A stretch of 64,000 nt of DNA. Origin: JACCXG01 sp963785755 (GTDB lineage Bacteria > Acidobacteriota > Vicinamibacteria > Vicinamibacterales > 2-12-FULL-66-21). The notes beneath the pieces were generated by a model that saw nothing but the letters and a program-made list of their open reading frames with translations, was not told the DNA's origin and did not search any database. A program made the position numbers and the translations under genes. The stretch covers positions 1-64,000 of the forward strand of contig CAWAXG010000040.1 of NCBI GenBank assembly GCA_963785755.1, given 5' to 3'. Below are positions 26,788 to 39,022 of this stretch, in pieces. The stretch's first letter is position 1; the number at the start of each line of letters is the position of its first letter.

Positions 26788-27492
26788 ATGAGCACTCAGA
26801 CAATCCATGAAGACGCCACCCACAGCCGCACCGCCGCCACGACCGACCTGAAGCTCGAGGTCGTCGTCATTCCAGTGTCCGACGTCGATCGCGCCAAGGG
26901 CTTCTACGAGAGCCTGGGTTGGCGGGTGGACGCCGATTTCGCAAGCGGTGACGATTGGCGGCTCGTTCAGATGACACCTCCCGGCTCGCCCTGCTCCGTC
27001 ATGTTCGGCAAGGGGTTCACACCCGCCGCGCCGGGATCGGTTCAGGGAACGTTCCTCGTGGTCGACGACCTCGAGGCAGCACGCGCCAGGCTGACTGGAC
27101 AGGGCGTCAACGTGAGTGAGGTGTTCCATTTCGACGGCAGCCTCCTTCGTGCCGCCGGGACGAAGGGCCGCGTCCCGGGTCCGGACCCGGACGGTCGTTC
27201 CTATTTCTCATTCGCCTCGTTCAGTGACCCTGACGGTAACGGCTGGCTCCTCCAGCAGGTCACGACGCGGCTTCCCGGACGAGGGCTCAGCTCGGACGTC
27301 GTGACGCTGACCGAGCTTCTGCGCGAAACAGAAGAGCACCACGGCGAGTACGAGCCGACCGCTCCGAAGCACCACTGGTCGGAGTGGTATGCCGCATACA
27401 TCGTTGCGCGCGAGCGCGGGAGAACTCCTGGCGATGCGGCGGCAGATGCCGCGCTCCACATGGAACGCACCGGCGAGCGCGTGGGGGGATAG
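26788..27492 (+). CDS. VOC-superfamily (glyoxalase-like) protein
   Basis: This 234-residue protein has a vicinal-oxygen-chelate fold at about residues 20-155: LEVVVIPVSDVDRAKGFYESLGWRVD, then FLVVDDLEAARARL and FASFSDPDGNGWLLQQV. A charged helical C-terminal tail follows (WSEWYAAYIVARERGRTPGDA). VOC proteins include lyases, dioxygenases and resistance proteins. The Asp/Glu at the end of the fold could bind metal, but its substrate is unknown. The ATG has GGAG upstream. Confidence 0.88.
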   Translation: MSTQTIHEDATHSRTAATTDLKLEVVVIPVSDVDRAKGFYESLGWRVDADFASGDDWRLVQMTPPGSPCSVMFGKGFTPAAPGSVQGTFLVVDDLEAARARLTGQGVNVSEVFHFDGSLLRAAGTKGRVPGPDPDGRSYFSFASFSDPDGNGWLLQQVTTRLPGRGLSSDVVTLTELLRETEEHHGEYEPTAPKHHWSEWYAAYIVARERGRTPGDAAADAALHMERTGERVGG

Positions 27493-27667
27493 AGGCGCGT
27501 GTCGCACTGCAGTCGGGGCCGGTTGGACGCTCCTCCCGGACCCCGGCCGCAGACTGCCTGCAGAGTCAGCCGATCAGCACGCCGCATCAGGCGAGTGCCG
27601 TGCGTTTCGCGCCAGAGTGAAGGCGCGCTCCCACCAATTCAGAGGCGATGAGGTTTGGCGAGCGGTC

Positions 27668-28189
27668 TCAGGTGGCCGCACCAGCGCGCCGGGGCAGTTT
27701 CCAGCCAGGGCGCGGGAAGTGGCAGGTATAGCCGGACGGGTAGCGCTCGAGATAGTCCTGGTGCTCCGGCTCGGCCTCCCAGAATTCGCCGGCGGGCGAG
27801 ACCTTCGTCACAACGCGGCCTGGCCACAGGCCGGAGGCGTTGACATCTTCGATTGCCTGGAGTGCCTCCTCACGCTGCGCCTCGGAGACGTAGAAGATCT
27901 CCGAGCGATACGACGTTCCGACATCGTTACCCTGTCGATTCAACGTGGTCGGATCGTGAATCTGGAAAAAGAACTCCAGGAGGTCGCGATAGCCGATACG
28001 CGTCGGGTCGAACTCGATCTCGATGGCCTCGGCGTGAGAGCCATGGTTGCGATAGGTCGCGTTCGGCACATCGCCGCCCGTGTATCCGACCCGTGTGTTG
28101 ATTACGCCGGGCCGCTTGCGGATCAGGTCCTGCATACCCCAGAAGCAACCGCCGGCAAGCACAGCACGTTCAAGCTTGCTTGTTGTCAT
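27668..28189 (-). CDS. msrA: Peptide-methionine (S)-S-oxide reductase
   Basis: This 173-residue protein has the MsrA active site GGCFWGMQDL near residue 14 (catalytic Cys) and RVGYTGGDVPNATYRNHGSHAEAIE following. It repairs oxidised methionine in proteins with thioredoxin as reductant. I chose ATG 28189 because GGAGAGGAC precedes it; the frame continues upstream into repeat DNA that is not MsrA. The C-terminus has no clear second recycling cysteine, which could mean a simpler reduction cycle. Confidence 0.95.
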   Translation of the reverse strand: MTTSKLERAVLAGGCFWGMQDLIRKRPGVINTRVGYTGGDVPNATYRNHGSHAEAIEIEFDPTRIGYRDLLEFFFQIHDPTTLNRQGNDVGTSYRSEIFYVSEAQREEALQAIEDVNASGLWPGRVVTKVSPAGEFWEAEPEHQDYLERYPSGYTCHFPRPGWKLPRRAGAAT

Positions 28190-28754
28190 AAGTCCTCTCC
28201 TTGGCCACGCGGACGTTGACGCGTCGAGAACACGCTGTCGGTGATTCAGCGGCCACCAGCCGCCGTTCAGAACGTGTGCGCTGGCGTGGATGGCCATTCA
28301 CAAGTCGATTACACCGGACGCGTAGACGCGGGTCAATTGGACGATGGTATGGGTCCACGAGGAGTCCTCCGGTGCGGCCCACCGTCCAACACCCAGTGAC
28401 CGCAGCGCAAGGCGAGGCTCGTGGCGTACCGCTGGCAGGCACGAGTCGCGGATCGACGCGGATCTCCGCGGATCGTGCGACGCGGGCGAGCGCGCCAATC
28501 TGCGGTCGGCGAGCGGTCGTGCACGACCGCTGGAGATCCGCGCATATCCGCGTCTCGTGTTCTTCCCCTCGGGGCTCGCCTGTCACTGTGAAGTCGCGAG
28601 ATTGCGCGTCTCGCGACTTTCGATCGTCTCACCACAGATCCCATGCCTTGGTGTCGATCGACACGATCGTCCAATAGACCTGCGTCCACGCGAATGCTCC
28701 AATCCCTCGGCGACAGCTGCGGATCTGAAACGCAAAGCAATCAGGAGGATAAGC
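28190..28754. repeat. Repeat-rich 565-base gap, copy 2 of the dispersed element
   Basis: No gene is seen. 28518-28591 repeats the element at 21663. 28454-28485 carries an imperfect inverted partner, so the unit can fold on itself. CAATTGGACGATGGTATGGG (28334-28353) and the ATCGTCCAATAG core (28667-28678) belong to the family centred on 25970. A perfect 14-bp palindrome, GTGTCGATCGACAC, lies at 28651-28664. Confidence 0.8.
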
Positions 28755-29366
28755 ATGATGACTCTCACGGATGTCGCGGTGAGCCTGACGGGCGAACGAT
28801 CGCTGGCGAAGTCCACCGGCGGTCGCGCGCGCCCGTCACGGGATGCGATCGCCCGGCTTGCCTGCCAGGATGGAAAGCAACAAGTGGCTAACGGCATGGC
28901 TGTAGAAGCACCGGTGAATGGACCGCTGAAGGGGGCGTCCATCAATCGTCTTGCTTGCCTGTCTCGACACTGGACATGGGCCGACGAGGCCATGGCGCGA
29001 TTCGAGCGGGAGCTGGCCAACGGATGGGAGTACGACGAGGATCCGCGTGCCGATCATCTGTTCGGTGCGTACTACCATTGGTGTGCGCTGTTGTGCGGCT
29101 TCAGCGAGGCAGCGCTCGAGCACGGACTTCTGCCGGGGTCGCAGCTGGACGCGCTCCGTCCAGACCTCGAAACCAGTCTGCCTGTGCTGCGAGCGTGCCG
29201 TCAGCTGCTCGTGGTGATCCCGGCGTCCCGGGAGGAGCATCCGCGTATCGTGGACCTGCTCCGCGACGCTGAGACGCTGGGCCGTCTTCGCCGTGTGCAC
29301 TACGCGTGTGGTGAAGCGCTGCGCGAGGAGCAGCTGTCTCGGGAGCCCGACCTGCTGGATCCATGA
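28755..29366 (+). CDS. Uncharacterised protein
   Basis: This 203-residue protein starts at ATG 28755 with AGGAGG upstream, so expression is well supported. There is no signal peptide or membrane segment. The first 65 residues are polar. The rest is helical and conserved-looking, with HWTWADEAMARFERELANGW, FGAYYHWCALLCGFSEAAL and VIPASREEHPRIVDLLRDAE. I do not recognise the family. The aromatic HW/YYHW cluster may form a binding pocket. It precedes the TetR gene by 67 bases in the same direction but is separated from it by a promoter. Confidence 0.7.
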   Translation: MMTLTDVAVSLTGERSLAKSTGGRARPSRDAIARLACQDGKQQVANGMAVEAPVNGPLKGASINRLACLSRHWTWADEAMARFERELANGWEYDEDPRADHLFGAYYHWCALLCGFSEAALEHGLLPGSQLDALRPDLETSLPVLRACRQLLVVIPASREEHPRIVDLLRDAETLGRLRRVHYACGEALREEQLSREPDLLDP

Positions 29367-29389
29367 GCGGTGACCGCCGGGCGTCAATA

Positions 29390-29439
29390 TTTCACTTGAC
29401 TGCAACTCAACATTTGGGTGTAATGACAGTCAAATGAAA
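29390..29439 (+). promoter_or_regulatory. Promoter inside a 13-bp inverted repeat, probable TetR operator
   Basis: TTGACT (29396-29401), a 17-base spacer and TGTAAT (29419-29424) form a good sigma-70 promoter. It is framed by TTTCACTTGACTG (29390-29402) and CAGTCAAATGAAA (29427-29439), complementary at 12 of 13 positions. The position suggests autoregulation by the TetR protein that starts inside the right arm. Confidence 0.65.
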
Positions 29440-30072
29440 GCAGGGAGCCGGAACACCTACACCATGGTGGCGCGAGCCGAGGGAATGGTCGCCACGCGTG
29501 ACCGCATTGTTCAGGCGACCCTGCAGTTGGCGCTCGAGCAGCCGTACGAAGACATCACGCTCGCCGCCATCGCTGAGGCGGCTGGCGTCTCGCATCAGAC
29601 GGTGCTCAATCACTTCGCATCCAAGGAAAACGTGGCCGCAGCGGCCGCGGAGCTGCTCGCGGTTCAGACTCAGGCGGCGCGGGACGGAGCAGCGGCGGAC
29701 GACCAGCCGGGCGCGGTGGCCATTCTGGCGAGCGAGTACGAGCGGTTCGGCGATGCCAACGCACGGTGGGCGGCCGCGCCCGAGCGGCTGGGCTCGCTGG
29801 CGGCGCTGCTCGATCGCGCGCGCGCCGGTCACCAGGCATGGCTCGAGCGCATCTTTTCCGATCGCCTGCCGAAGGCGGCGCCCGCGCGCCGGCGCGCGAT
29901 TCACGCGCTGCACGTGGCCACGGATGTCTACACGTGGAAGCTGCTCCGTCGGGATCTGCGGCTGTCCCGCGCTGAGACCGAGCGGATCATGCTCGAACTG
30001 GTCTCCGGGATCCTTGACGGCGCTGGCACCGGAACCGGGCGGCGCAGGCGGGCCAAGGGGAGAACCCGATGA
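29434..30072 (+). CDS. TetR-family transcriptional regulator
   Basis: This 212-residue regulator has an N-terminal helix-turn-helix: IVQATLQLALEQPYEDITLAAIAEAAGVSHQTVLNHFASKENV. The C-terminal ligand domain is variable, as usual. ATG 29434 is only about ten bases past the -10 box, so the mRNA would be nearly leaderless; ATG 29464 is an alternative start. It overlaps the glycosyltransferase start (ATGA), so the two are co-transcribed and the regulator probably controls that enzyme in response to its substrate. Confidence 0.9.
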   Translation: MKAGSRNTYTMVARAEGMVATRDRIVQATLQLALEQPYEDITLAAIAEAAGVSHQTVLNHFASKENVAAAAAELLAVQTQAARDGAAADDQPGAVAILASEYERFGDANARWAAAPERLGSLAALLDRARAGHQAWLERIFSDRLPKAAPARRRAIHALHVATDVYTWKLLRRDLRLSRAETERIMLELVSGILDGAGTGTGRRRRAKGRTR

Positions 30073-31373
30073 GACCCCGCCACTACCTGTTCGCGCTGGT
30101 CGACGCGGGTGGCAATGTGACACCCGAGCTCCATGCCGTGCAACGGCTCATCGAGCGGCGCCATGCGGTGACGGTGCTGGCAGACGACTCGGTCGCACGC
30201 GAGGTCCGCTCGACGGGGGCAGAGTTCCGGCGCTGGGTGCGTGCGCCCAACCGGACGAGTCGCCTGCCCGAGCACGATCCGGCGCGAGACTGGGAGTGCA
30301 AGTATCCCTGGCAGCTCGTCGATCGCCTGGTGGACACGATGCTCGTCGGTCCCGCCGCGCGATATAGCGCCGATGTGGGGGAGGCGATCGCTCGATGCCG
30401 ACCGTCGCTCGTCGTCTGTTCGATGTTCTGCCTCGGCGGCATGATCGCGGCGGAAGCGGCTCGTGTGCCGTGCGTCGTGCTGTTTCCGAATATCTATCCA
30501 CTGCCGGCGCGAGGGCTGCCACCGTTCGGCAGTGGCCTCCGGCCAGCCCGCGGTCTCCTTGGCCGCAAGCGCGACGAGGTGCTCAGCTTCATCGCCGAGC
30601 GGCAGTGGGACCGTAAGGGCCTCGCGCGCCTCAACACGCTCCGTCACGCGTACGGTCTCGCGCCGCTCGCACACCTGTTCGATCAAGTGCGCAGGGCACA
30701 CCGGCAACTCGTCATGACCTCGCCCGCGCTCGACTTTCCCGCGACGCTGCCAGCAGGGGTCCGCTACGTCGGCCCCGTGCTCGAGGATCCCGTCTGGTCG
30801 CACGAATCATCCTGGACACTGTCTGGCGACGGCAGGCCGCTGGTGCTCGTCTCGATGTCCTCGACGTTCCAGGATCAGATCGGTCCGCTGCGGCGGGTCA
30901 TCGAGGCGTTGGGCACTCTGCCCGTCCATGCCATCGTCACGACGGGCCCGGCCATCGACGCGGCGGCGCTGAACACGGTGGCCAATGTCACCGTTCTTCC
31001 GCACGCGCCTCATCGTGAGGTGCTGCGACACGCGGCCGCCGTGGTCACGCATGGCGGACATGGGACCGTCGTGAAAGCGCTCGCGGCCGGGGTGCCGATG
31101 GTGCTGCTGCCGCACGGCCGCGACCAGGGCGATACCGCGGTCCGCGTTACCGAGCGCGGCGCAGGCATCGCCCTCAAGCGCACGGCGCAGCCCAAGGCGA
31201 TCGCAGCGGCTATAACCGAAGTCCTGCAGAACGCCAGCTTTCGAGCCTCGGCGCGGCGGCTTGGAGAGTCGGTGCGCCGGGATGCCGATGACGCCGCACT
31301 GCTGCGCGAGCTGGAAGACATCCCGGTAACGTGTTCGGTCACGCCATCGGTCGAGACGCGGAGGGTGTCATGA
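30069..31373 (+). CDS. GT1-family glycosyltransferase (macrolide/UGT-like)
   Basis: This 434-residue two-domain GT-B enzyme has the C-terminal donor-site segment VVTHGGHGTVVKALAAGVPMVLLPHGRDQGD, typical of UDP-glycosyltransferases of the MGT/CrtX type, and an N-terminal acceptor domain (DAGGNVTPELHAVQRLIERRH). It would add a sugar to a small hydrophobic molecule. Coupling to a TetR regulator points to inactivation of a toxic compound or antibiotic by glycosylation, which is inference. Its stop overlaps the leader of the multicopper oxidase relic. Confidence 0.88.
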   Translation: MRPRHYLFALVDAGGNVTPELHAVQRLIERRHAVTVLADDSVAREVRSTGAEFRRWVRAPNRTSRLPEHDPARDWECKYPWQLVDRLVDTMLVGPAARYSADVGEAIARCRPSLVVCSMFCLGGMIAAEAARVPCVVLFPNIYPLPARGLPPFGSGLRPARGLLGRKRDEVLSFIAERQWDRKGLARLNTLRHAYGLAPLAHLFDQVRRAHRQLVMTSPALDFPATLPAGVRYVGPVLEDPVWSHESSWTLSGDGRPLVLVSMSSTFQDQIGPLRRVIEALGTLPVHAIVTTGPAIDAAALNTVANVTVLPHAPHREVLRHAAAVVTHGGHGTVVKALAAGVPMVLLPHGRDQGDTAVRVTERGAGIALKRTAQPKAIAAAITEVLQNASFRASARRLGESVRRDADDAALLRELEDIPVTCSVTPSVETRRVS

Positions 31374-31895
31374 AACGCGTGACGGCAGCGGCGCTGATCG
31401 TTCTGCTGGCCTGAAGGAGGACTCTGAGATCGAGGCGCGGCTGCCGAATGGCCCGTACGACGTTCTCCTGATGCTTCAGGATCGGGCATTCACGGCTGAC
31501 GGTCAGCTCGACTACGACCATGACGCGCACCATGGCGCGACCGGTCGCGTAATGCTGAGTGGATCATCAATGGCGAGCCATTCGATCCGCTGCGCGTCGA
31601 CGCCAGCCCCCGACTCGATGACATCGAGGTCTGGCGCTTCGTCAACCGCCCGTTTGCTGGCCGGACCATGTTGCATCCGGTGCACACGCATCTCGCGCCG
31701 TTCCAGGTGCTGAGCCGGAACGGGCGCGCGCCGCTTCGGCAAGAGCGCGGATGGAAGGATACCGTCGCGATCGAAGACGGCGAGGAGGTGGACGTCATCA
31801 TCCGCTGGAGCGGGTACACGGGACGATACCTGCTCCATTGTCACAACTTCGAGCACGAGGACCACAGCATGATGGCCCGCGTCGACGTCGTGTGA
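31369..31895 (+). pseudogene. Multicopper oxidase relic (leader plus C-terminal cupredoxin domain)
   Basis: A signal peptide start (MKRVTAAALIVLLA, then stop) is followed in another frame by EIEARLPNGPYDVLLMLQDR and, after a further shift near 31550, by WIINGEPFDPLRVDASPR. Next come HPVHTHLAPFQV and HCHNFEHEDHSMM, the type 1 and trinuclear copper-ligand motifs of CotA/laccase-type oxidases. The first two cupredoxin domains, several hundred residues, are missing. This is a deletion relic rather than a simple frameshift. Its leader overlaps the glycosyltransferase stop, so the intact gene once formed part of that operon. Confidence 0.8.
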
Positions 31896-31903
31896 AAAAC
31901 GCC

Positions 31904-31931
31904 GGGACTCGGGACTCGGGACTGGGGACTC
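31904..31931. repeat. Four-unit heptamer tandem repeat, GGGACTC
   Basis: Units are GGGACTC, GGGACTC, GGGACTG and GGGACTC, directly after the multicopper oxidase relic. The 7-base period and unit number match the second array at 45448-45475, although the sequence differs. Confidence 0.9.
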
Positions 31932-32116
31932 GGGGTGGTGGGCGGGTGCTTCGCTGGGCCGCCATCTCTTGCGGCTTCCCGCGGCCGCTATCACAAACTT
32001 TCGCTCACGCCCGCGCACAACGAACGTCGCTGACCCGACCGCGCCGTCCGGCCAAACACCCACTCCCATCGTCCAACCTTACGTTCCACACTCGTGTGGC
32101 CCAACGGAGGCGCAGC

Positions 32117-32623
32117 ATGAAGCGTTACATCTGGGTTCCTCTGCTCGCATCACTTGCGTTACTGACACTCGGCGCCGCGCCCGCGCGCGCGCAGAGCGAG
32201 GTCACGCCGTTCGTCTCGCTGGGGTCGGTCAACTCCTCGCGGGCGGGCGCCGCGATCCGGTTCGCGTGGACTTCAGACCTGAGCCTCGAGGCGGAGGTCG
32301 GCTACCGTCGCGACGCGATCGATGCGCTCAGCACGAGCCTCAGCCTGCTCTACGATGGGCCGCGAATCGGCCGCGTCGTGCCATACCTCGCCGGCGGCGT
32401 TGGTCTCGAGCAGTTTGCGTTTGCCATCGGGCAACCCGGCGGGCTCGTCGCGACGCATTCCAGCGTCGCCTTCACCGTCAACGCCGGTGGCGGCGTACGG
32501 GTGCCGCTGAACAACAGGTGGGGATATCGCAGCGACGCCCGGTGGGTCAACAACCTGAGCAGGCAGGGCGGCGAGCACTGGCGCGTCTACAACGGCGTCA
32601 CGTTCAAAACAGGCGCGCGGTAG
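32117..32623 (+). CDS. Small outer-membrane beta-barrel protein
   Basis: This 168-residue protein has a clear signal peptide (MKRYIWVPLLASLALLTLGA, cleavage after ARAQ) and GGAGG upstream of ATG 32117. The mature part alternates hydrophobic and polar residues in strand-length runs (SLEAEVGYRRDAI, VVPYLAGGVGLEQFAF, FTVNAGGGVRVPL), typical of an eight-stranded OmpA-like or PagP-sized barrel. It would sit in the outer membrane. The exact family is not recognisable. It converges with the transporter gene, with 27 bases between stops. Confidence 0.7.
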   Translation: MKRYIWVPLLASLALLTLGAAPARAQSEVTPFVSLGSVNSSRAGAAIRFAWTSDLSLEAEVGYRRDAIDALSTSLSLLYDGPRIGRVVPYLAGGVGLEQFAFAIGQPGGLVATHSSVAFTVNAGGGVRVPLNNRWGYRSDARWVNNLSRQGGEHWRVYNGVTFKTGAR

Positions 32624-32650
32624 TAGGCGGCGCAAAGCGCACGACGTCCC

Positions 32651-34241
32651 CTACCCGCCCAGTAGCGCCGCGACGATCTGCACGAACAGGATCTTCACAA
32701 CCGTCATCGACGGAAAGATCATCGCGAACCCGATGTCCGGCCGATCGGTCGGGGCGGCGCGGTTCGCGTAGGCCAGAATGCCCGGGTTGCCGGTCACACC
32801 TGACACGATGCCGAAGAGATCGTCGACGGGGATGGCCAGCAGCCGTCCCACGATCATGGTGACCCCCACGAGCGGCAGCAGGATCAGGGCGCCCAGCAGG
32901 ATGAATGCCGGCCCGGTCTCTGCCACCGTCGCGGCGAACTTGGGCCCCGAAGAGATGCCGACCTGCGCCAGGAAGACGGTCAGCCCGAAATTGCGCAGCA
33001 CGAGGTTCGCCGACAACGGCAGCGTCCACACAATCCCCGACGTGCGGCGGAGCGTGCCCAGCCCGAGCGCGACCAGCAGGACGCCGGCCAGCCCCAGCGT
33101 GATCCGGCCCGACGCCAGGCACGGGCAGGGGGATCATCCCGGCGATGAGGCCCAGCGACGCGCCCACGCCGATCGAGATGTAGCTGAAGTCGGCGGTGCC
33201 CTTGATGGAATCGCCATAGAAGCTGCGGACGGCGGGGAAGTTGGCGCGGTTGCACAACACGCCGACCCGATCGCCGAACTCGAGCACCAGGTCGTCGTCG
33301 GGCAGCAGGTCGGTGTCGCCTCGCCGCACCTGGAGGTAGGCGTACTCGAAGCCGCCCGGAATCTTCAAGCGGCCGAGCGGCATGCCGACGATGCTGCGCT
33401 TCGAGGCGTAGACGCGGACGTAATCGAGATCGGTCCGATCCGCGGTGAGCTCGCCCGAGGTTCCCTGGCCGATGAGCGTGCGCGCCTTGTCGATCGCCGC
33501 GGGATCGGTCCCGATGACGAGCACCACGTCGTCTGCGTCGAGGATCGTGGACGCCGTGGGAACGCGGTTCTGCTGTGCCCCGCGGATCGCGACCACCTGG
33601 ACGCCGCTCGGGAGGCTGCGCTGAAGCTCAGGGAACGGCCTGCCGATCAGCGCGGCGTTCCGTACCTTGACCTCCGTCGGCTGGATCCGCCGGGCCGCCG
33701 GGGCCTCGAGCTTCGGCTTGAACAACGCGAGGTAGAGATACATGCACAGGATGGGCCCGGCGACGCCGAACGGGTAGGCGACGCTGTAGCCGACGGCGGG
33801 GTCCTGGCTCTGGAGCGCGTCGATCGCCGCCTGGAGCGTCGGGGTGCTCGTGCCGGACCCGGCGAACAGCCCGATCGCTTCGGCAAGGCTGGCCGCGCCG
33901 GCCTGGTAGATCGCCAGCGAGACGAGCCCCGCCGCGGTCAGGCCGCAGATCGCGGCGAAGTTCGCCTTCAGCCCCTCGGGGCTGGTGAGGCCGCGGAACC
34001 ATTCATTGCCGTACTGCACGCCGACGCAATAGAGGAAGAGCAGCAGACCCAAGGTTCCAAGCATCCCGGGCGGCGCGGATTTCGGCGCGAACGCGCCGCA
34101 GGCGAGGCCGACGAAGAGCACCGCGCCCGAGCCGAGCGCGAACCCCTTCAGGTTGAGCTCGCCGACCAGGTAGCCGACGGCAATCGTCAGGAACAGGGCC
34201 GTCAGCGGCGAGGTCTCGAGAAGTGTCCTCAGCCAGTCCAT
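32651..34241 (-). CDS. AspT/YidE-type transporter with TrkA-C domains, frameshifted
   Basis: The protein has two membrane blocks separated by paired TrkA-C-like cytosolic domains (RNAALIGRPFPELQRSLPSG and VYASKRSIVGMPLGRLKIPGG). This is the layout of the aspartate:alanine exchanger AspT and the YidE/YbjL duplication family. The first block begins LTALFLTIAVGYLVGELNLKG; the second contains RNFGLTVFLAQVGISSGPKF. The frame changes near 33110-33125: the downstream frame reads GRITLGLAGVLLVALGLGTL, the expected continuation of IPLPVPG. ATG 34241 was chosen; upstream codons look non-coding. The substrate is probably a dicarboxylate or amino acid. Confidence 0.82.
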
Positions 34242-34356
34242 ATCAAAGTGGCAGCTCCTCCCGCACTCCGACTCGAAGCTTCTAGGTGCCACACGCGCCG
34301 CTCGAGGCTCTCCGGAGTCACGTTCGAAGTTCTCGCTGCCAGCGGCAAGGCGGACT

Positions 34357-35361
34357 CTATACGAGTTTCCCGGGCATGTAGTCGGTGAGGGCTGCGACGT
34401 ATTGCGCGCGGAGAAGAGCGTCGACATCCTCGACGTGGGTCGCGTCCTTCAGGCCGCGGATCGCGTCCACTGAGTCGTAGCCGTTCGCTTCGAGCCAGCG
34501 TTCGAGTCCTTCTCGCATCGTCGCCACGTGCTGCGGCCCATGCCGCAGCAGCGCCGAGGCTGTCATGACGACGTCCGCGCCCACGAGCAGGTATTTGACG
34601 ACCTCGACATCGGTCTCAACGCCGCGGCTCGCGGCGAGTGAGCAGCCGAGGCGCCGTGACAGGAGTGCGATCCACACGAGCGAGAGCGGCAGCTCGGCGG
34701 CCGTGGACAACGGAAGCGATCGCGTGACCCGAAGCGTCGTGAGATCGATGTCGGGTGCGTAGAAACGGTTGAAGAGGACCAGGCCCTTCGCGCCGGCCCG
34801 CACCAGTTCGGCCGCCATGTGCGGCATCGAGCTGAAGTAGGGGGCGAGCTTGATGGCGACGGGAACCTTCACGGTCGCCGCAACCTGCCGGACGATCTCC
34901 ACCGTGCGCCGCTCCACTTCGGCACCGCTGACCGCGAGATCGACCGGGATCGAGTAGACATTGAGCTCGATCGCCGCGGCTCCTGCCTGTTCGAGCGCGC
35001 TCGCGTGCCCGATCCATCCCTCGGCGGTCGTGCCGTTGAGGCTGGCGATCACGGGAATCCCGAGCGCCTCGCTCGCGCGCTGGAGCGTCTCGAGATGCCC
35101 CGACACTCCGCTGTCGTAGTCGGCGAGCTCCGGGAAATAGCTGCCTGCCTCGGGCTGACTGTTCGAGCCCTGCTCCGTGTAGAGAGCGTAGGCTGTGTCC
35201 TCCGCGCGAATCTGCTCCTCGTAGAGCGACGACATCACCACCGCGGCGGCGCCGGCATCCTCGAGCTGGCGCATGCCGTCGAGCGTGGCGGTGAGCGGGG
35301 ACGCAGCCGCCACGATCGGGTGCGCGAGCTGCAGGCCGAGATACCGTGAGGCGAGGCTCAT
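34357..35361 (-). CDS. Dihydroorotate-dehydrogenase-like FMN protein
   Basis: This protein of about 334 residues from ATG 35361 has a TIM-barrel FMN fold. LQLAHPIVAAASPLTATLDG opens the barrel; IELNVYSIP and VPVAIKLAPYFSS lie at the substrate face, and VGADVVMTASALLRHG near the phosphate site. Proteins of this type commonly sit beside pyruvate:ferredoxin oxidoreductase genes and differ from PyrD in substrate residues, so a redox-balancing role is more likely than pyrimidine synthesis. It is in the same open frame as the upstream nifJ gene with no stop between; AAGAGG before ATG 35361 supports separate initiation. Confidence 0.85.
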   Translation of the reverse strand: MSLASRYLGLQLAHPIVAAASPLTATLDGMRQLEDAGAAAVVMSSLYEEQIRAEDTAYALYTEQGSNSQPEAGSYFPELADYDSGVSGHLETLQRASEALGIPVIASLNGTTAEGWIGHASALEQAGAAAIELNVYSIPVDLAVSGAEVERRTVEIVRQVAATVKVPVAIKLAPYFSSMPHMAAELVRAGAKGLVLFNRFYAPDIDLTTLRVTRSLPLSTAAELPLSLVWIALLSRRLGCSLAASRGVETDVEVVKYLLVGADVVMTASALLRHGPQHVATMREGLERWLEANGYDSVDAIRGLKDATHVEDVDALLRAQYVAALTDYMPGKLV

Positions 35362-38994
<3,633 letters not shown>

Positions 38995-39022
38995 GCGGCA
39001 ACCTCCTTCAGGTCGTCGAGTT

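Noticed and set aside
28170..28586. Minus-strand frame with GEPRGEEHETRICADLQRSC
   Set aside because: The same text is produced at the other repeat copy near 21700; it is a repeat element, not a gene.
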